DNA of 64,000 bases from Ruminococcaceae bacterium UBA7080 (GTDB taxonomy: Bacteria > Bacillota > Clostridia > Oscillospirales > Acutalibacteraceae): the NCBI GenBank assembly GCA_002493595.1, contig DKZG01000011.1, positions 22,588 to 86,587 on the forward strand, given 5' to 3'. Each line of letters opens with the position of its first letter. Position 1 is the stretch's first letter. The translations under genes were made by a program, and so were the position numbers. The notes under the pieces were generated by a model. It saw only the letters and a program-made list of their open reading frames with translations. It did no database searches and was not told where the DNA came from. Shown one piece after another: positions 7,987 to 17,327 of the stretch.

Positions 7987-8784
7987 ATGGCAAAAGCAAG
8001 CGAAAAAAAAAGAATTGTTGTCAAGGTCGGAACGTCAACCCTGACACATAATACCGGCAAGACCAATATTGCACGAATGGCAAAGCTGGTTTCTGTTTTA
8101 TCGGATTTAAAAAATGAGGGTCATGAAATTGTTCTTGTTTCAAGCGGTGCTGTGGGTATCGGTGCAGCTAAGCTGGGATTTTCGGCAAAGCCTAAAACTA
8201 CAAAAGGTCTGCAGGCATCTGCAGCAGTCGGTCAGTGTGAGCTGATGTTCCTTTATGACAAACTGTTTTCCGAATATGGTGTTGTAGTCAGTCAGCTGCT
8301 GTTTACTGCAGATACGCTTATAAATGAAACTGAAAAGGCACATCTTCTGGATACATTTAATCAGCTTTTGGATTATGATGCACTTCCTATTGTGAATGAA
8401 AATGACTCGGTTTATGTTGAGGAACTTTTAAATGGTGATAATGATTGCCTGAGTGCAAATGTTGCACAGCTTATTCATGCAGATTTACTTATTCTTCTTA
8501 CCGATACGGATGGATTGTATGATGATAATCCGAGTAAAAATAAAAATGCAAAGCTTATTCCTTATGTTGAGGAGATAACAAATGATATTTTTGAAATTGC
8601 CGGCGATGCAGGTGAAAAGGGCACAGGCGGTTTTTCTACTAAAATTAAAGCAGCAAAGATAGCTGCTGACTCCGGTATACCGGTTATTATCATGAACGGC
8701 GAAAAGCCGACATCCATTTATAAGGTACTTGAAGGAAAAAGTATCGGTACATATTTTTCGGCGAAGGGTGATTCATTATGTTAG
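7987..8784 (+). CDS. proB: Glutamate 5-kinase
   Basis: This enzyme phosphorylates glutamate to gamma-glutamyl phosphate, the first step of proline synthesis. The 265-residue product is an amino-acid kinase domain only (VVKVGTSTL, VLVSSGAVGIG, NENDSV, LTDTDGLYDDNP), without the C-terminal PUA domain found in E. coli ProB. ATG 7987 is chosen because TGGAG lies 9 nt upstream; an ATG at 7972 has no ribosome site. It overlaps proA by 7 bp, so the two are translated together. Confidence 0.96.
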   Translation: MAKASEKKRIVVKVGTSTLTHNTGKTNIARMAKLVSVLSDLKNEGHEIVLVSSGAVGIGAAKLGFSAKPKTTKGLQASAAVGQCELMFLYDKLFSEYGVVVSQLLFTADTLINETEKAHLLDTFNQLLDYDALPIVNENDSVYVEELLNGDNDCLSANVAQLIHADLLILLTDTDGLYDDNPSKNKNAKLIPYVEEITNDIFEIAGDAGEKGTGGFSTKIKAAKIAADSGIPVIIMNGEKPTSIYKVLEGKSIGTYFSAKGDSLC

Positions 8785-10016
8785 AACAGCTTGGTATTCA
8801 GGCAAAAAAAGCAGCGGGTATTTTGACTGCTGTTTCAACTGAGGCTAAAAACAATGCACTGCTTGAGATTTCAAAAGCTCTTGTCAGAAATGCGGATTAT
8901 ATCATTGAACAAAATAAAATAGATTTGAATAATGGCAGGAAAGCAGGGTTGAATGCAGGCTTGCTTGATCGTCTTATGCTTAATGAGGACAGAATAAAGG
9001 GTATTGCGGATGCTTGTCTGCAGGTTATTGATTTAGAGGATCCCTGCAACAGAGTGTTGGAGGAAATTACGCATCCAAACGGTATGAAAATACAAAAAGT
9101 ATCATGCCCTATGGGTGTAATCGGAATTATTTACGAAGCCCGTCCCAATGTTACGGCGGATGCAGCAGCCTTGTGCCTTAAAAGCGGTAATGCAGTTATA
9201 CTTAGAGGCGGCAAAGAGGCAGTCAACTCGAATATTGCCATAGCTGAGGTTATGCGTGATGCTGTTGAAAAAGCAGGTCTTCCTAAAGATTCCATTCAGC
9301 TGGTTACCGACACAAGCCGAAGCTCCTCTACCGAGCTTATGCAGATGAAGGGTGTTTTGGATTGTCTTATTCCGCGCGGCGGAAAGGCACTGATTAAAGC
9401 TGTTGTTGAAAATTCTACCGTTCCTGTAATTGAAACAGGATCCGGCAACTGCCATATTTATGTTGATGAATCGGCAGATATCGCTATGGCAAGTGAAATT
9501 ATTTTTAATGCAAAAACACAGCGAATCAGCGTCTGCAATGCATGTGAAAGTCTTGTTATTCACAGCGCTGTTCTTGAGAATGCACTGCCGGCTATAAAGA
9601 AAAGGCTTGACGAAAAGAATGTTGAAATCAGGGGCGATAAACGTGCAAAGGCTGTTTGTCCTGATATTGTTTCGGCAAACGATACCGATTTTTCGGAGGA
9701 ATATCTTGATTATATTATAAGTGTTAAGACGGTTGACAGTCTGGATGAAGCAATAGAGCATATTAATAAGCATTCTACAGGTCACTCGGAAGCTATTATT
9801 ACCGAAAATTACGACCATGCAAGAATGTTTATGAACAGAATAGACTCATCTTCCGTTTATCATAATGCGTCAACACGCTTTACTGACGGCGGAGAATTCG
9901 GTCTCGGTGCAGAGATTGGTATTTCTACTCAGAAGCTGCATGCCAGAGGACCAATGGGGCTTCGAGAGCTTACTACAACAAAGTATTTAATTTTTGGAAA
10001 CGGACAGGTTAGATAA
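8778..10016 (+). CDS. proA: Gamma-glutamyl phosphate reductase
   Basis: This NADPH-dependent enzyme converts gamma-glutamyl phosphate to glutamate semialdehyde. The 412-residue length matches the family. The active-site cysteine is C253 in RISVCNACESL, and the EARPNVTADAAALCLKSGNA region and the C-terminal FGLGAEIGISTQK...GPMGLRELTT block are typical. Together with proB it gives the route from glutamate to proline; proC is not in the window. The gene starts inside the end of proB. Confidence 0.97.
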   Translation: MLEQLGIQAKKAAGILTAVSTEAKNNALLEISKALVRNADYIIEQNKIDLNNGRKAGLNAGLLDRLMLNEDRIKGIADACLQVIDLEDPCNRVLEEITHPNGMKIQKVSCPMGVIGIIYEARPNVTADAAALCLKSGNAVILRGGKEAVNSNIAIAEVMRDAVEKAGLPKDSIQLVTDTSRSSSTELMQMKGVLDCLIPRGGKALIKAVVENSTVPVIETGSGNCHIYVDESADIAMASEIIFNAKTQRISVCNACESLVIHSAVLENALPAIKKRLDEKNVEIRGDKRAKAVCPDIVSANDTDFSEEYLDYIISVKTVDSLDEAIEHINKHSTGHSEAIITENYDHARMFMNRIDSSSVYHNASTRFTDGGEFGLGAEIGISTQKLHARGPMGLRELTTTKYLIFGNGQVR

Positions 10017-10020
10017 TCAA

Positions 10021-11286
10021 ATGGATGATAAAGAAAGAGCAGCACAAAGAAGAAAGCGGCAAAAGGCAAAAAAGAAAAAACAGGCAGGAAAAAATTTGCT
10101 GATTTTCATTTCTATTCTTATTATTGCTGTTTCGGCAATTTTAATTACACTTAAAGTTTGTGACCCTGATTTTAAAATTTCATCTGTTTTACCCGAAGAG
10201 AAGGTTCAGCAGGTTGCTGCCTTTGTTAAAGAAGATATTTTAAAGCAAACAACGACCGAATTAACCACTGCGTCAACAACGAGGCCGACAACAACCAAGC
10301 CAAAGAGATATGATTATACTTCATTTGATGATTTTGCCTTTGATACATCACTTCAAGGGAATCAGCTTGGCAATCTTCTTAATAAGTCAAAAGGCTGTGT
10401 GACATACAGCTCATCCTATATTTATTACAGTATTGCAGGTAAAGGCCTTTATAGATTTGAGCCGAATTCGGAAACGAATTCGGAATTGATAGTTAATCAG
10501 TATAATTTTACCTGCCTTAATGTTCTCGGTGATTATATATATATGGTTGATACAGACAGCCACAAGCTGAAAAAGGCTCAGATAATCGGCGGCGATATGG
10601 TTAATGTTGCGGACAATATTGAGTTTGCATATTTATATAACGATAAAATTTATTATGTTGCAACGGACAGTACGATTGGCTATATTTCCCTTGACAGTAT
10701 GGAAAAAACGGAGCTGTATCAGGCCGAGGCAGGCAAAAAAGTAAGCTTTGCAGGTATTTCGCTGTCACGGGTTTTCTTTACGACGTATGATGAGGTATCA
10801 AAGTATTATGAATATCTTACGGTAGATATAAAAAATAAGTCTGACAGAAAATTCTTTATGGCAGACAGCAGAAATGATGATATAATAAATATTCAGCTTG
10901 AATGCGGTTATTTCTATTATTATAAAAAGCAGTCGGATAATACCTATGATTTGTGCAGACAGAAGTTTGGTTCATCCTTGGTTGTGACCTTGATTGAGGA
11001 TTGCAGCGTAACCGATTATCCTGTTGTTTATGCAAACAGACTGCATTATTCCGCTAAAAAAGGTTCTGCCGTTCAGGCAAGAGAATATAATATGAATTCC
11101 GGTGATGATAAGCTGATGCTATATGTCAATAAGCCAAAGGATACGGAGGCTGTCGGCGTGGCTTATGGTTATCAGTATGTATTTCTGTTCGGCAGTGAGC
11201 AGGGATTGTACAAAGGCAGCTGCATTTACACATCAGCGTCACACGATAATGCGATTAACTTTAAAAACGGCAAATGGCAGTATTAA
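10021..11286 (+). CDS. Membrane-anchored beta-propeller-like protein (DUF5050-like)
   Basis: ATG 10021, 4 nt behind proA, is preferred; an in-frame TTG at 9994 has no ribosome site. The N-terminal 30 residues are Lys/Arg/Gln-rich, followed by one membrane segment (about 25-45) and a Thr-rich linker (about 85-100). The remaining 320 residues are beta-rich with repeated Tyr-rich strands (YIYYS, YIYMVD, KIYYVA, YFYYYK), like the DUF5050/propeller domains of clostridial surface proteins. It should sit outside the membrane. Its position after proBA probably reflects co-transcription rather than a role in proline synthesis. The function is unknown. Confidence 0.75.
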   Translation: MDDKERAAQRRKRQKAKKKKQAGKNLLIFISILIIAVSAILITLKVCDPDFKISSVLPEEKVQQVAAFVKEDILKQTTTELTTASTTRPTTTKPKRYDYTSFDDFAFDTSLQGNQLGNLLNKSKGCVTYSSSYIYYSIAGKGLYRFEPNSETNSELIVNQYNFTCLNVLGDYIYMVDTDSHKLKKAQIIGGDMVNVADNIEFAYLYNDKIYYVATDSTIGYISLDSMEKTELYQAEAGKKVSFAGISLSRVFFTTYDEVSKYYEYLTVDIKNKSDRKFFMADSRNDDIINIQLECGYFYYYKKQSDNTYDLCRQKFGSSLVVTLIEDCSVTDYPVVYANRLHYSAKKGSAVQAREYNMNSGDDKLMLYVNKPKDTEAVGVAYGYQYVFLFGSEQGLYKGSCIYTSASHDNAINFKNGKWQY

Positions 11287-11312
11287 TTACGATGAAAAAG
11301 GAGTAGTGAAGA

Positions 11313-12746
11313 TTGGACAAGTATAAAAAGCTGGCATCAAATACAATCATATTTGCAATCGGCACTTTTTCCTCAAAAATATTGTCGTTTCTTTTAATGC
11401 CCTTTGTTACACATATGATGACGACAAGCGATTACGGTTCTGCTGATTTGATACAGCAGACTGTTAATGTGCTTATTCCTATTGTTACGCTTCAGGTGAA
11501 CAGTGCGGCACTTAGGTTTTCTTTAGATAAAGCCAAGAGAAAGTCGGATGTATTGACAGTTGGCGTGAGAACCACAATAATAGGCTTTCTTGTGTTTTTA
11601 CTTTTTGCATACCCGATAAGCTTGATTAAAATTAACGATTTTGCACTTGGTGAATATATTGTTCTTATTTACGTGTTTGTGTTGATTTCAGGATTCAGAC
11701 AGCTTTGCCAGCAGTTTGTACGCGGCAGCGGACGAGTTAAGCTGTATGCCATTGACGGAATTATTGCTACAGCAACAACACTGCTGTTTACGTTTATTTT
11801 TCTTGCTCCACTGAAAATGGGTGTTACAGGCTATATTTTGGCAATAATTGCATCAGATGCCTGCTCAATTATATTTTTCACGGTTACGGCAAAACTTTAT
11901 AAGGGTATAAGACCGCATCTTATGGAAAAGGGAATAACAGGACAAATGCTTAAATACTGTGTTCCTCTTATTCCTACGGTTATTTTATGGTGGATTATCA
12001 ATGTGTCGGATAGATATATGATAACCTATTTTGTAAATTCATCGGCTAATGGTCTTTATACGGCTGCATCAAAAATACCTAATTTTGTTATTCTGTTTTC
12101 ACAGATATTTATTGACGCTTGGCAGCTTTCGGCAGTGGATGACTCTGATAAAAGAGGACGGGCGCGTTTCTTTTCAAAAGTATTTCGTGTTTACAGCGGC
12201 GGTGTTTTCGCTGTTGCTTCCGTGCTTATTTTATGCTGCCAGTTGTTTACTAAAATTCTTGTGGCGGATTCTTATTATGAGAGCTGGCAGTTTGTGCCGA
12301 TACTTATTATTGCAACGACGTATTCCTGCATAGTAAATTTTTTGGCGTCAGTCTATATGGCAGAGAAAAAATCATTGATGGCCCTTCTGACTGCCTCGTC
12401 AGGTGCTGTTACAAATTTAGTTTTAAATTTTGTCTTTATACCTAAAGTAGGTGCTAACGGAGCAGCAATTGCTACGGTATGTGCCTTTCTTATGGTTTTC
12501 ATAACAAGAGGGCTTAACACGAGAAAATATATTAAAATAAATTTCCAGCTTCCGACGATGATTATAGAGACTGTTGTGCTTATTATTCAGAGTGCGCTTA
12601 TGCTGTGGCTGAAGTCAGGTGCGTTGTTATATATCCTTGAAATTGCGCTTCTGGGCTTTATGATTCTGCTTAATATGCGCCCCATAAAAGAGTTATTTGG
12701 ACTTATTTGCGCAAAATTCCTTAAAAGGGGCAAAAATAAATCCTGA
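11313..12746 (+). CDS. Polysaccharide flippase (MATE/Wzx-like, MOP superfamily)
   Basis: The 477-residue protein has about 12-14 predicted membrane helices. It begins with the SNTIIFAIGTFSSKILSFLL pattern typical of polysaccharide-export flippases that move lipid-linked sugars across the membrane. The TTG start is set by AAAGGAG 10 nt upstream. It lies 26 nt after the membrane-anchored protein gene, and no glycosyltransferases are nearby, so its substrate cannot be read from context. A lipid II flippase role is possible, but the closest resemblance is to the Wzx/RfbX group. Confidence 0.85.
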   Translation: MDKYKKLASNTIIFAIGTFSSKILSFLLMPFVTHMMTTSDYGSADLIQQTVNVLIPIVTLQVNSAALRFSLDKAKRKSDVLTVGVRTTIIGFLVFLLFAYPISLIKINDFALGEYIVLIYVFVLISGFRQLCQQFVRGSGRVKLYAIDGIIATATTLLFTFIFLAPLKMGVTGYILAIIASDACSIIFFTVTAKLYKGIRPHLMEKGITGQMLKYCVPLIPTVILWWIINVSDRYMITYFVNSSANGLYTAASKIPNFVILFSQIFIDAWQLSAVDDSDKRGRARFFSKVFRVYSGGVFAVASVLILCCQLFTKILVADSYYESWQFVPILIIATTYSCIVNFLASVYMAEKKSLMALLTASSGAVTNLVLNFVFIPKVGANGAAIATVCAFLMVFITRGLNTRKYIKINFQLPTMIIETVVLIIQSALMLWLKSGALLYILEIALLGFMILLNMRPIKELFGLICAKFLKRGKNKS

Positions 12747-12756
12747 TTATTTACTA

Positions 12757-12785
12757 TTGCAAAAACTCGCATTTTAGTATATAAT
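12757..12785 (+). promoter_or_regulatory. Sigma-A promoter of glgP
   Basis: TTGCAA and TATAAT are separated by 17 bp. The predicted transcript start is near 12792, leaving a leader of about 50 nt before the glgP ATG. Confidence 0.7.
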
Positions 12786-12840
12786 GAACAAAGAGTTCAA
12801 ATAAAAGAGCACTAAATAAAAAATATTTTGGAGGATTTGT

Positions 12841-15357
12841 ATGAAAAAAATGACTGTTTCGCAAGCTAAGAAAGCTATAGGCGATAAGCTGAGCCATTTC
12901 TTCGGTGTGGATCCTGCAGCTGCGACGAATAAACAATACTATAAAGCAGTAGCTATGATAGTTCGTGATATGCTGTCAGAAATGAACAGTGAATTCCGCC
13001 ATGAGGCAAAGGGACAGGACTCAAAAGAAATTTATTATCTTTGTATGGAATTTCTTATGGGCCGTTCTTTAAAGAATAATCTTTACAATCTTGATTTAAC
13101 GGATACTTTTGATGAGGCACTTAAGGCGTATGATGTAAAGCTTGATAAGCTTTATGACGAGGAGTCCGATGCAGGTCTCGGAAACGGCGGTTTGGGCAGA
13201 TTGGCTGCATGTTATCTGGATGGACTGGCAACAAACGGATTTCGTTCAATGGGTTATTCCATTCGATATGAGGCCGGTATATTTAAACAGAAGCTTGTTG
13301 ACGGCTGGCAGACCGAGCTGCCTGATTTTTGGCTTCCGGGCGGTGATGTATGGCTGGTTCCACGTGAGGAAAGAGCTGTTGAGGTTAAGTTTGAAGGCTG
13401 GATAGAGGATAGCTGGGATGGTGATTATCATCATGTTGAGCATAGAGATTGCAACACAGTGATTGCTGTTCCTTATGATATGTATGTTTCGGGTAAGGGC
13501 AAGGGCGTTTCACGTCTTCGTCTTTGGGCTTCAAGAAAGCCTGAACTTGACATGGGCCTTTTTAATTCAGGTTCATACATCAAGGCTATGGAGCAATCAG
13601 CAATGGCAGAGGCTATTTCAAAAGTGCTTTATCCTGCAGACAATACGCAGGAGGGCAAGTCTCTGAGACTTCGTCAGCAGTATTTTCTTGTCTCTGCTTC
13701 AATACAGGATATTATTCAGCGTCATCTTACACGCTATGGTACGCTGGATAACCTTCCCGAGAAGGTTGCAATTCACATTAATGATACGCATCCTACAATG
13801 GCTATTCCGGAACTTATGCGCATTATGCTTGATGAATGCGGCTATGCTTGGGATACAGCATGGAGTATTGTTACGAAGACCGTAGCTTATACAAATCATA
13901 CTGTAATGAAGGAAGCGCTTGAGTGCTGGAGCGAGGATTTATACAGAAGACTGCTCCCGAGAATTTATGAAATAACAAAAGAAATTGACAATCGTTTTCG
14001 TGCATATGTATGGGGAATAACGCATGATGCTGACAAGGTTGAGCGAATGGCTATCGTTTCAGGCGGAGTTGTACGAATGGCAAATCTCTGCGTGGCAGGT
14101 TCACATTCCGTTAACGGCGTATCGGCACTGCATTCTGAAATTCTTAAGGAAACGGTGTTTAATGATTTCTACACTATAACCCCTGATAAATTTAAAAATG
14201 TAACCAATGGTATTGCTTTCAGACGCTGGATTTGTCAGTCAAATCCGCTGCTTACTGATTTTATCACTGAGCTTATCGGTGATGGCTTTATCACAAAGAG
14301 CGATGAGCTGCTAAAGCTTCGTGATTACAAAGATGATAAACAGGTGCTCGACAGAATTCGTGCAATTAAACTTGCCAATAAAGAGCGCTTTGCAGATATT
14401 ATAAAAAAGAAAAACGGAATTGAGGTTGATCCTGCATCTATTTTTGATGTTCAGGTTAAGCGTCTTCATGAGTATAAAAGGCAGCAGCTCAATGTTCTCA
14501 ATATTATTGCCGAGTATCAGATGCTTAAAGCTAATCCAAGCATGGATTTTGAACCGAGAACTTATATTTTCGCTTCAAAGGCAGCGCCCGGCTATTTTAT
14601 GGCAAAGAAGATTATTGAGCTGATTGATGCACTTGCCAAGGTTGTAAATGACGATCCTGATATTAAGGGCAGAATAAAGATTGTATTTATGGAGGATTAC
14701 AGTGTATCCCTTGCTGAGGCTCTTATGCCTGCAGCTGACATTTCCGAGCAGATTTCACTTGCCGGCACTGAAGCCTCGGGTACAGGCAACATGAAGCTTA
14801 TGCTTAACGGTGCTGTTACATTGGGAACCATGGACGGTGCAAACGTGGAAATTTATGATGCTGTAGGAGAGGATAATATATTTATCTTCGGTCTTACAAC
14901 ACCCGAGGTTGACCAGCTGAAAAGAAATGGATATAATCCGTTGGAGTATATCAGTAACAATCCTGTTCTTAAGGATGCAATTGATTTTATCGGCGGCGGC
15001 GTTAACGGTAAACAGTTTGGAGAAATCACGTCATCACTTATCCATGTTGATCAGTATATGGCACTGGCCGATTTTGCAGATTATCAGAAAGCACAGCAGA
15101 TTTCTGCACAGATTTACAGAGATAAAGAACGTTTCGCCAAAATGTCTCTTATGAATATAAGCGGTGCAGGTGTTTTCAGTGCTGATCGTTCAATTATGGA
15201 CTATGCCAATACAATTTGGCACACCAAACCCGTTTTGTTCAGCGAGGCAAAGCCAAAATCTGCTAAAAAAAGTGTGCCGGCAGTGTCTAAGCCCATAAAG
15301 GCTGACAAAAAGACAACGGTTAAAAAAACAGCAAAAAAAACTGCTAAAAATAAATAA
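12841..15357 (+). CDS. glgP: Glycogen/starch phosphorylase
   Basis: This enzyme releases glucose-1-phosphate from alpha-1,4-glucans using pyridoxal phosphate. The GT35 domain fills residues 1 to about 800, with the PLP lysine K652 in the motif GTGNMK and other signatures such as DAGLGNGGLGRLAACYLD and VKRLHEYKRQ. The last ~35 residues (about 804-838) are an unusual tail rich in Lys, Ala and Thr (KKTAKKTAKNK) that is not part of the enzyme fold. GGAGG lies 9 nt before the ATG. It is followed by a hairpin and a GH13 glycosidase gene, forming a glucan-degradation unit. Confidence 0.97.
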   Translation: MKKMTVSQAKKAIGDKLSHFFGVDPAAATNKQYYKAVAMIVRDMLSEMNSEFRHEAKGQDSKEIYYLCMEFLMGRSLKNNLYNLDLTDTFDEALKAYDVKLDKLYDEESDAGLGNGGLGRLAACYLDGLATNGFRSMGYSIRYEAGIFKQKLVDGWQTELPDFWLPGGDVWLVPREERAVEVKFEGWIEDSWDGDYHHVEHRDCNTVIAVPYDMYVSGKGKGVSRLRLWASRKPELDMGLFNSGSYIKAMEQSAMAEAISKVLYPADNTQEGKSLRLRQQYFLVSASIQDIIQRHLTRYGTLDNLPEKVAIHINDTHPTMAIPELMRIMLDECGYAWDTAWSIVTKTVAYTNHTVMKEALECWSEDLYRRLLPRIYEITKEIDNRFRAYVWGITHDADKVERMAIVSGGVVRMANLCVAGSHSVNGVSALHSEILKETVFNDFYTITPDKFKNVTNGIAFRRWICQSNPLLTDFITELIGDGFITKSDELLKLRDYKDDKQVLDRIRAIKLANKERFADIIKKKNGIEVDPASIFDVQVKRLHEYKRQQLNVLNIIAEYQMLKANPSMDFEPRTYIFASKAAPGYFMAKKIIELIDALAKVVNDDPDIKGRIKIVFMEDYSVSLAEALMPAADISEQISLAGTEASGTGNMKLMLNGAVTLGTMDGANVEIYDAVGEDNIFIFGLTTPEVDQLKRNGYNPLEYISNNPVLKDAIDFIGGGVNGKQFGEITSSLIHVDQYMALADFADYQKAQQISAQIYRDKERFAKMSLMNISGAGVFSADRSIMDYANTIWHTKPVLFSEAKPKSAKKSVPAVSKPIKADKKTTVKKTAKKTAKNK

Positions 15358-15367
15358 ATTAAAAAAG

Positions 15368-15395
15368 ATAGACACGGTAATTTAACCGTGTCTAT
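15368..15395 (+). terminator. Hairpin between glgP and the GH13 gene (possible attenuator)
   Basis: ATAGACACGGT pairs perfectly with ACCGTGTCTAT around a 6-nt loop, 11 nt after glgP. No T run follows, and the GAGG ribosome site of the next gene begins about 9 nt later, so it may limit rather than end transcription or protect the glgP 3' end. Confidence 0.55.
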
Positions 15396-15412
15396 TGACG
15401 ATTGAGGATATT

Positions 15413-17272
15413 ATGCCGGTTTTTAATTCAAGAGATAAAGAGTACAAGTCAATCATTTCAGCTATCGCTACGGATGAAAAATGCAAATTTCGCATTATTG
15501 TTCCGCGTGACTGCAGATGCAGCAGTGCTTCTCTTGCAGTTACAAAAGATGGTGAGAGTACTGTAAATTACGGTATGTTCTGGGCCGGTATGTGCGGTGA
15601 TCATCACGAATACTGGGAGCTGCACTTTTCTGCCACAACTGCGGGTCTTTATTTTTATCATTTTGAGCTTGAAACTCCGTGGGGAAAGAGCTTCGTTATG
15701 CATGTCGGAAATGGAATAGGTGATTTTTCTGCACTGGGTACTGAATTTCAGCAGACTGTGTACGATAAGAAATTTCAAACGCCTGCGTTTCTGAAAGGCG
15801 GGATCATTTATCAAATTTTTCCCGACCGATTTTACAATTCCGGTCAAAAAAAGAAAAATGTTCCCTCTCAGCGTGTAATGCGTGAATGGGGTGAAGAACC
15901 TTATTGGCGTGAAGAACAAATGAACGGCGTTTGGAATAACGACTATTTCGGCGGTGATCTTAAGGGTGTTGAGGAAAAACTGGAGTATATTTCTTCATTG
16001 GGCGTAAGCTGTATTTATATTAATCCGATATTTGAAGCACATACCAATCACAGATATGATACTGCCGATTATGAAAAAATCGACAGCTTGCTTGGCAGTG
16101 AGCAGGATTTGAAATCACTTTGTAAAACTGCTGAAGAGAAGTATGGCATATCCATTATTTTGGATGGCGTATTCAGTCATACCGGATGCGACAGCAAGTA
16201 TTTTAATATGTATAACAGATACAATACACTCGGTGCATATAACAGCAGGGAAAGCAAGTATTTCAGCTGGTATAAGTTTGTTAATTATCCTACGGAGTAT
16301 CATGCTTGGTGGGGCATTAAATTGTTGCCTGAGGTTATTGAAGAGGACGAGAATTACCGCGAATATATTTGCGGTCAAAACGGAATTCTGCGCAAGTGGC
16401 TTAGATGCGGTATTGCAGGATGGCGCCTTGATGTGGCAGATGAGCTTCCGGATATATTTCTTGATGATTTGCGAAAAGCTGTTAAGGCAGAAAAGGATGA
16501 CGCTGTTATTATCGGCGAAGTGTGGGAGGATGCTACGAATAAATTTGCATACGGACAGCGCAGAAGATACCTTCTGGGCAGTCAGCTTGACTCGGTAATG
16601 AACTATCCTTTTGCAGATGCTATTCTTAATTTTGTACGCTTTGGTCACGGCGAGCATTTTTTTGATGCCGTAATGAGCGTTGTTGAGAATTACCCGCCTC
16701 AAGTATTAAATATTCTTATGAACCATATCGGTACTCATGATACCGAGCGTGCTATTACCAGATTAGCCGGAGCAGAGAATGCAGGAATGGGGCGTTGCTG
16801 GCAGTATGAACATAATGTTCTCGGAACCAATGATTATCTTAAAGGGATATCGATGATGAAAATGGCATCGCTCATTCAGTTTACACTTCCCGGTGTTCCT
16901 TCTATTTATTACGGTGACGAAATAGGCATGCAGGGAATGAAGGATCCATTTAACCGTGCTTGTATGACTTGGGATAATCAAAATCAAGAGCTGCTTAAAT
17001 GGTATAAAAAATTAGGCCAAATCAGAAAAGGTTTAAAAGTGCTTGCTGAAGGGGAATTTGTACCCGTGTTTTGTAATCATTCAGTTATTGCTTATGAACG
17101 CGTGGGAAAGGACTGCAGTGTGCTGATTGCTGTTAATAATGAGGATTGTGAAGCAGAAGTGACTGTAGGCGATAAGTGGAGCAATGCTTATCCTGTATTG
17201 GATTTTAAATGTGAGAATGGTGTTATCCTTCTGCCGCCTCACAGATATACTGTTTTAAAAATAATAAATTGA
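15413..17272 (+). CDS. GH13 alpha-glycosidase (neopullulanase/alpha-amylase family)
   Basis: ATG 15413 follows TTGAGGA by five bases. The 619-residue protein has an N-terminal beta domain (about 1-125, CBM34-like), a GH13 barrel from IIYQIFPDRF, and a C-terminal beta domain. The catalytic residues are present: D340 (GWRLDVADE), E369 (IIGEVWED) and D443 (IGTHDTER); DGVFSHTG is the first conserved region. There is no signal peptide, so it acts inside the cell on maltodextrins or stored glycogen, which fits its place behind glgP. The exact specificity (neopullulanase, cyclomaltodextrinase or alpha-amylase) cannot be fixed from sequence alone. Confidence 0.9.
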   Translation: MPVFNSRDKEYKSIISAIATDEKCKFRIIVPRDCRCSSASLAVTKDGESTVNYGMFWAGMCGDHHEYWELHFSATTAGLYFYHFELETPWGKSFVMHVGNGIGDFSALGTEFQQTVYDKKFQTPAFLKGGIIYQIFPDRFYNSGQKKKNVPSQRVMREWGEEPYWREEQMNGVWNNDYFGGDLKGVEEKLEYISSLGVSCIYINPIFEAHTNHRYDTADYEKIDSLLGSEQDLKSLCKTAEEKYGISIILDGVFSHTGCDSKYFNMYNRYNTLGAYNSRESKYFSWYKFVNYPTEYHAWWGIKLLPEVIEEDENYREYICGQNGILRKWLRCGIAGWRLDVADELPDIFLDDLRKAVKAEKDDAVIIGEVWEDATNKFAYGQRRRYLLGSQLDSVMNYPFADAILNFVRFGHGEHFFDAVMSVVENYPPQVLNILMNHIGTHDTERAITRLAGAENAGMGRCWQYEHNVLGTNDYLKGISMMKMASLIQFTLPGVPSIYYGDEIGMQGMKDPFNRACMTWDNQNQELLKWYKKLGQIRKGLKVLAEGEFVPVFCNHSVIAYERVGKDCSVLIAVNNEDCEAEVTVGDKWSNAYPVLDFKCENGVILLPPHRYTVLKIIN

Positions 17273-17290
17273 TTAAATTATAATAAATAT

Positions 17291-17324
17291 AAACACCTCG
17301 GTTAAAATATAACCGAGGTGTTTT
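17291..17324 (+). promoter_or_regulatory. Hairpin that contains the spoVAD ribosome binding site
   Basis: AAACACCTCGGTTA (17291-17304) pairs without mismatch with TAACCGAGGTGTTT (17310-17323). The 3' arm contains GAGGTG, the only plausible Shine-Dalgarno sequence for ATG 17328. The short T run resembles a terminator, but the gene begins 4 nt later. The hairpin could end glycosidase transcription, hide the spoVAD start, or both. Confidence 0.7.
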
Positions 17325-17327
17325 ATT

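Noticed and set aside
9102..9818. 238-codon minus-strand frame inside proA
   Set aside because: It is fully antisense to a conserved enzyme, has no ribosome site and a Cys/Asn/Phe-rich composition typical of a shadow frame.
15458..15919. 153-codon minus-strand frame inside the GH13 gene
   Set aside because: Antisense shadow without start signal or domain.
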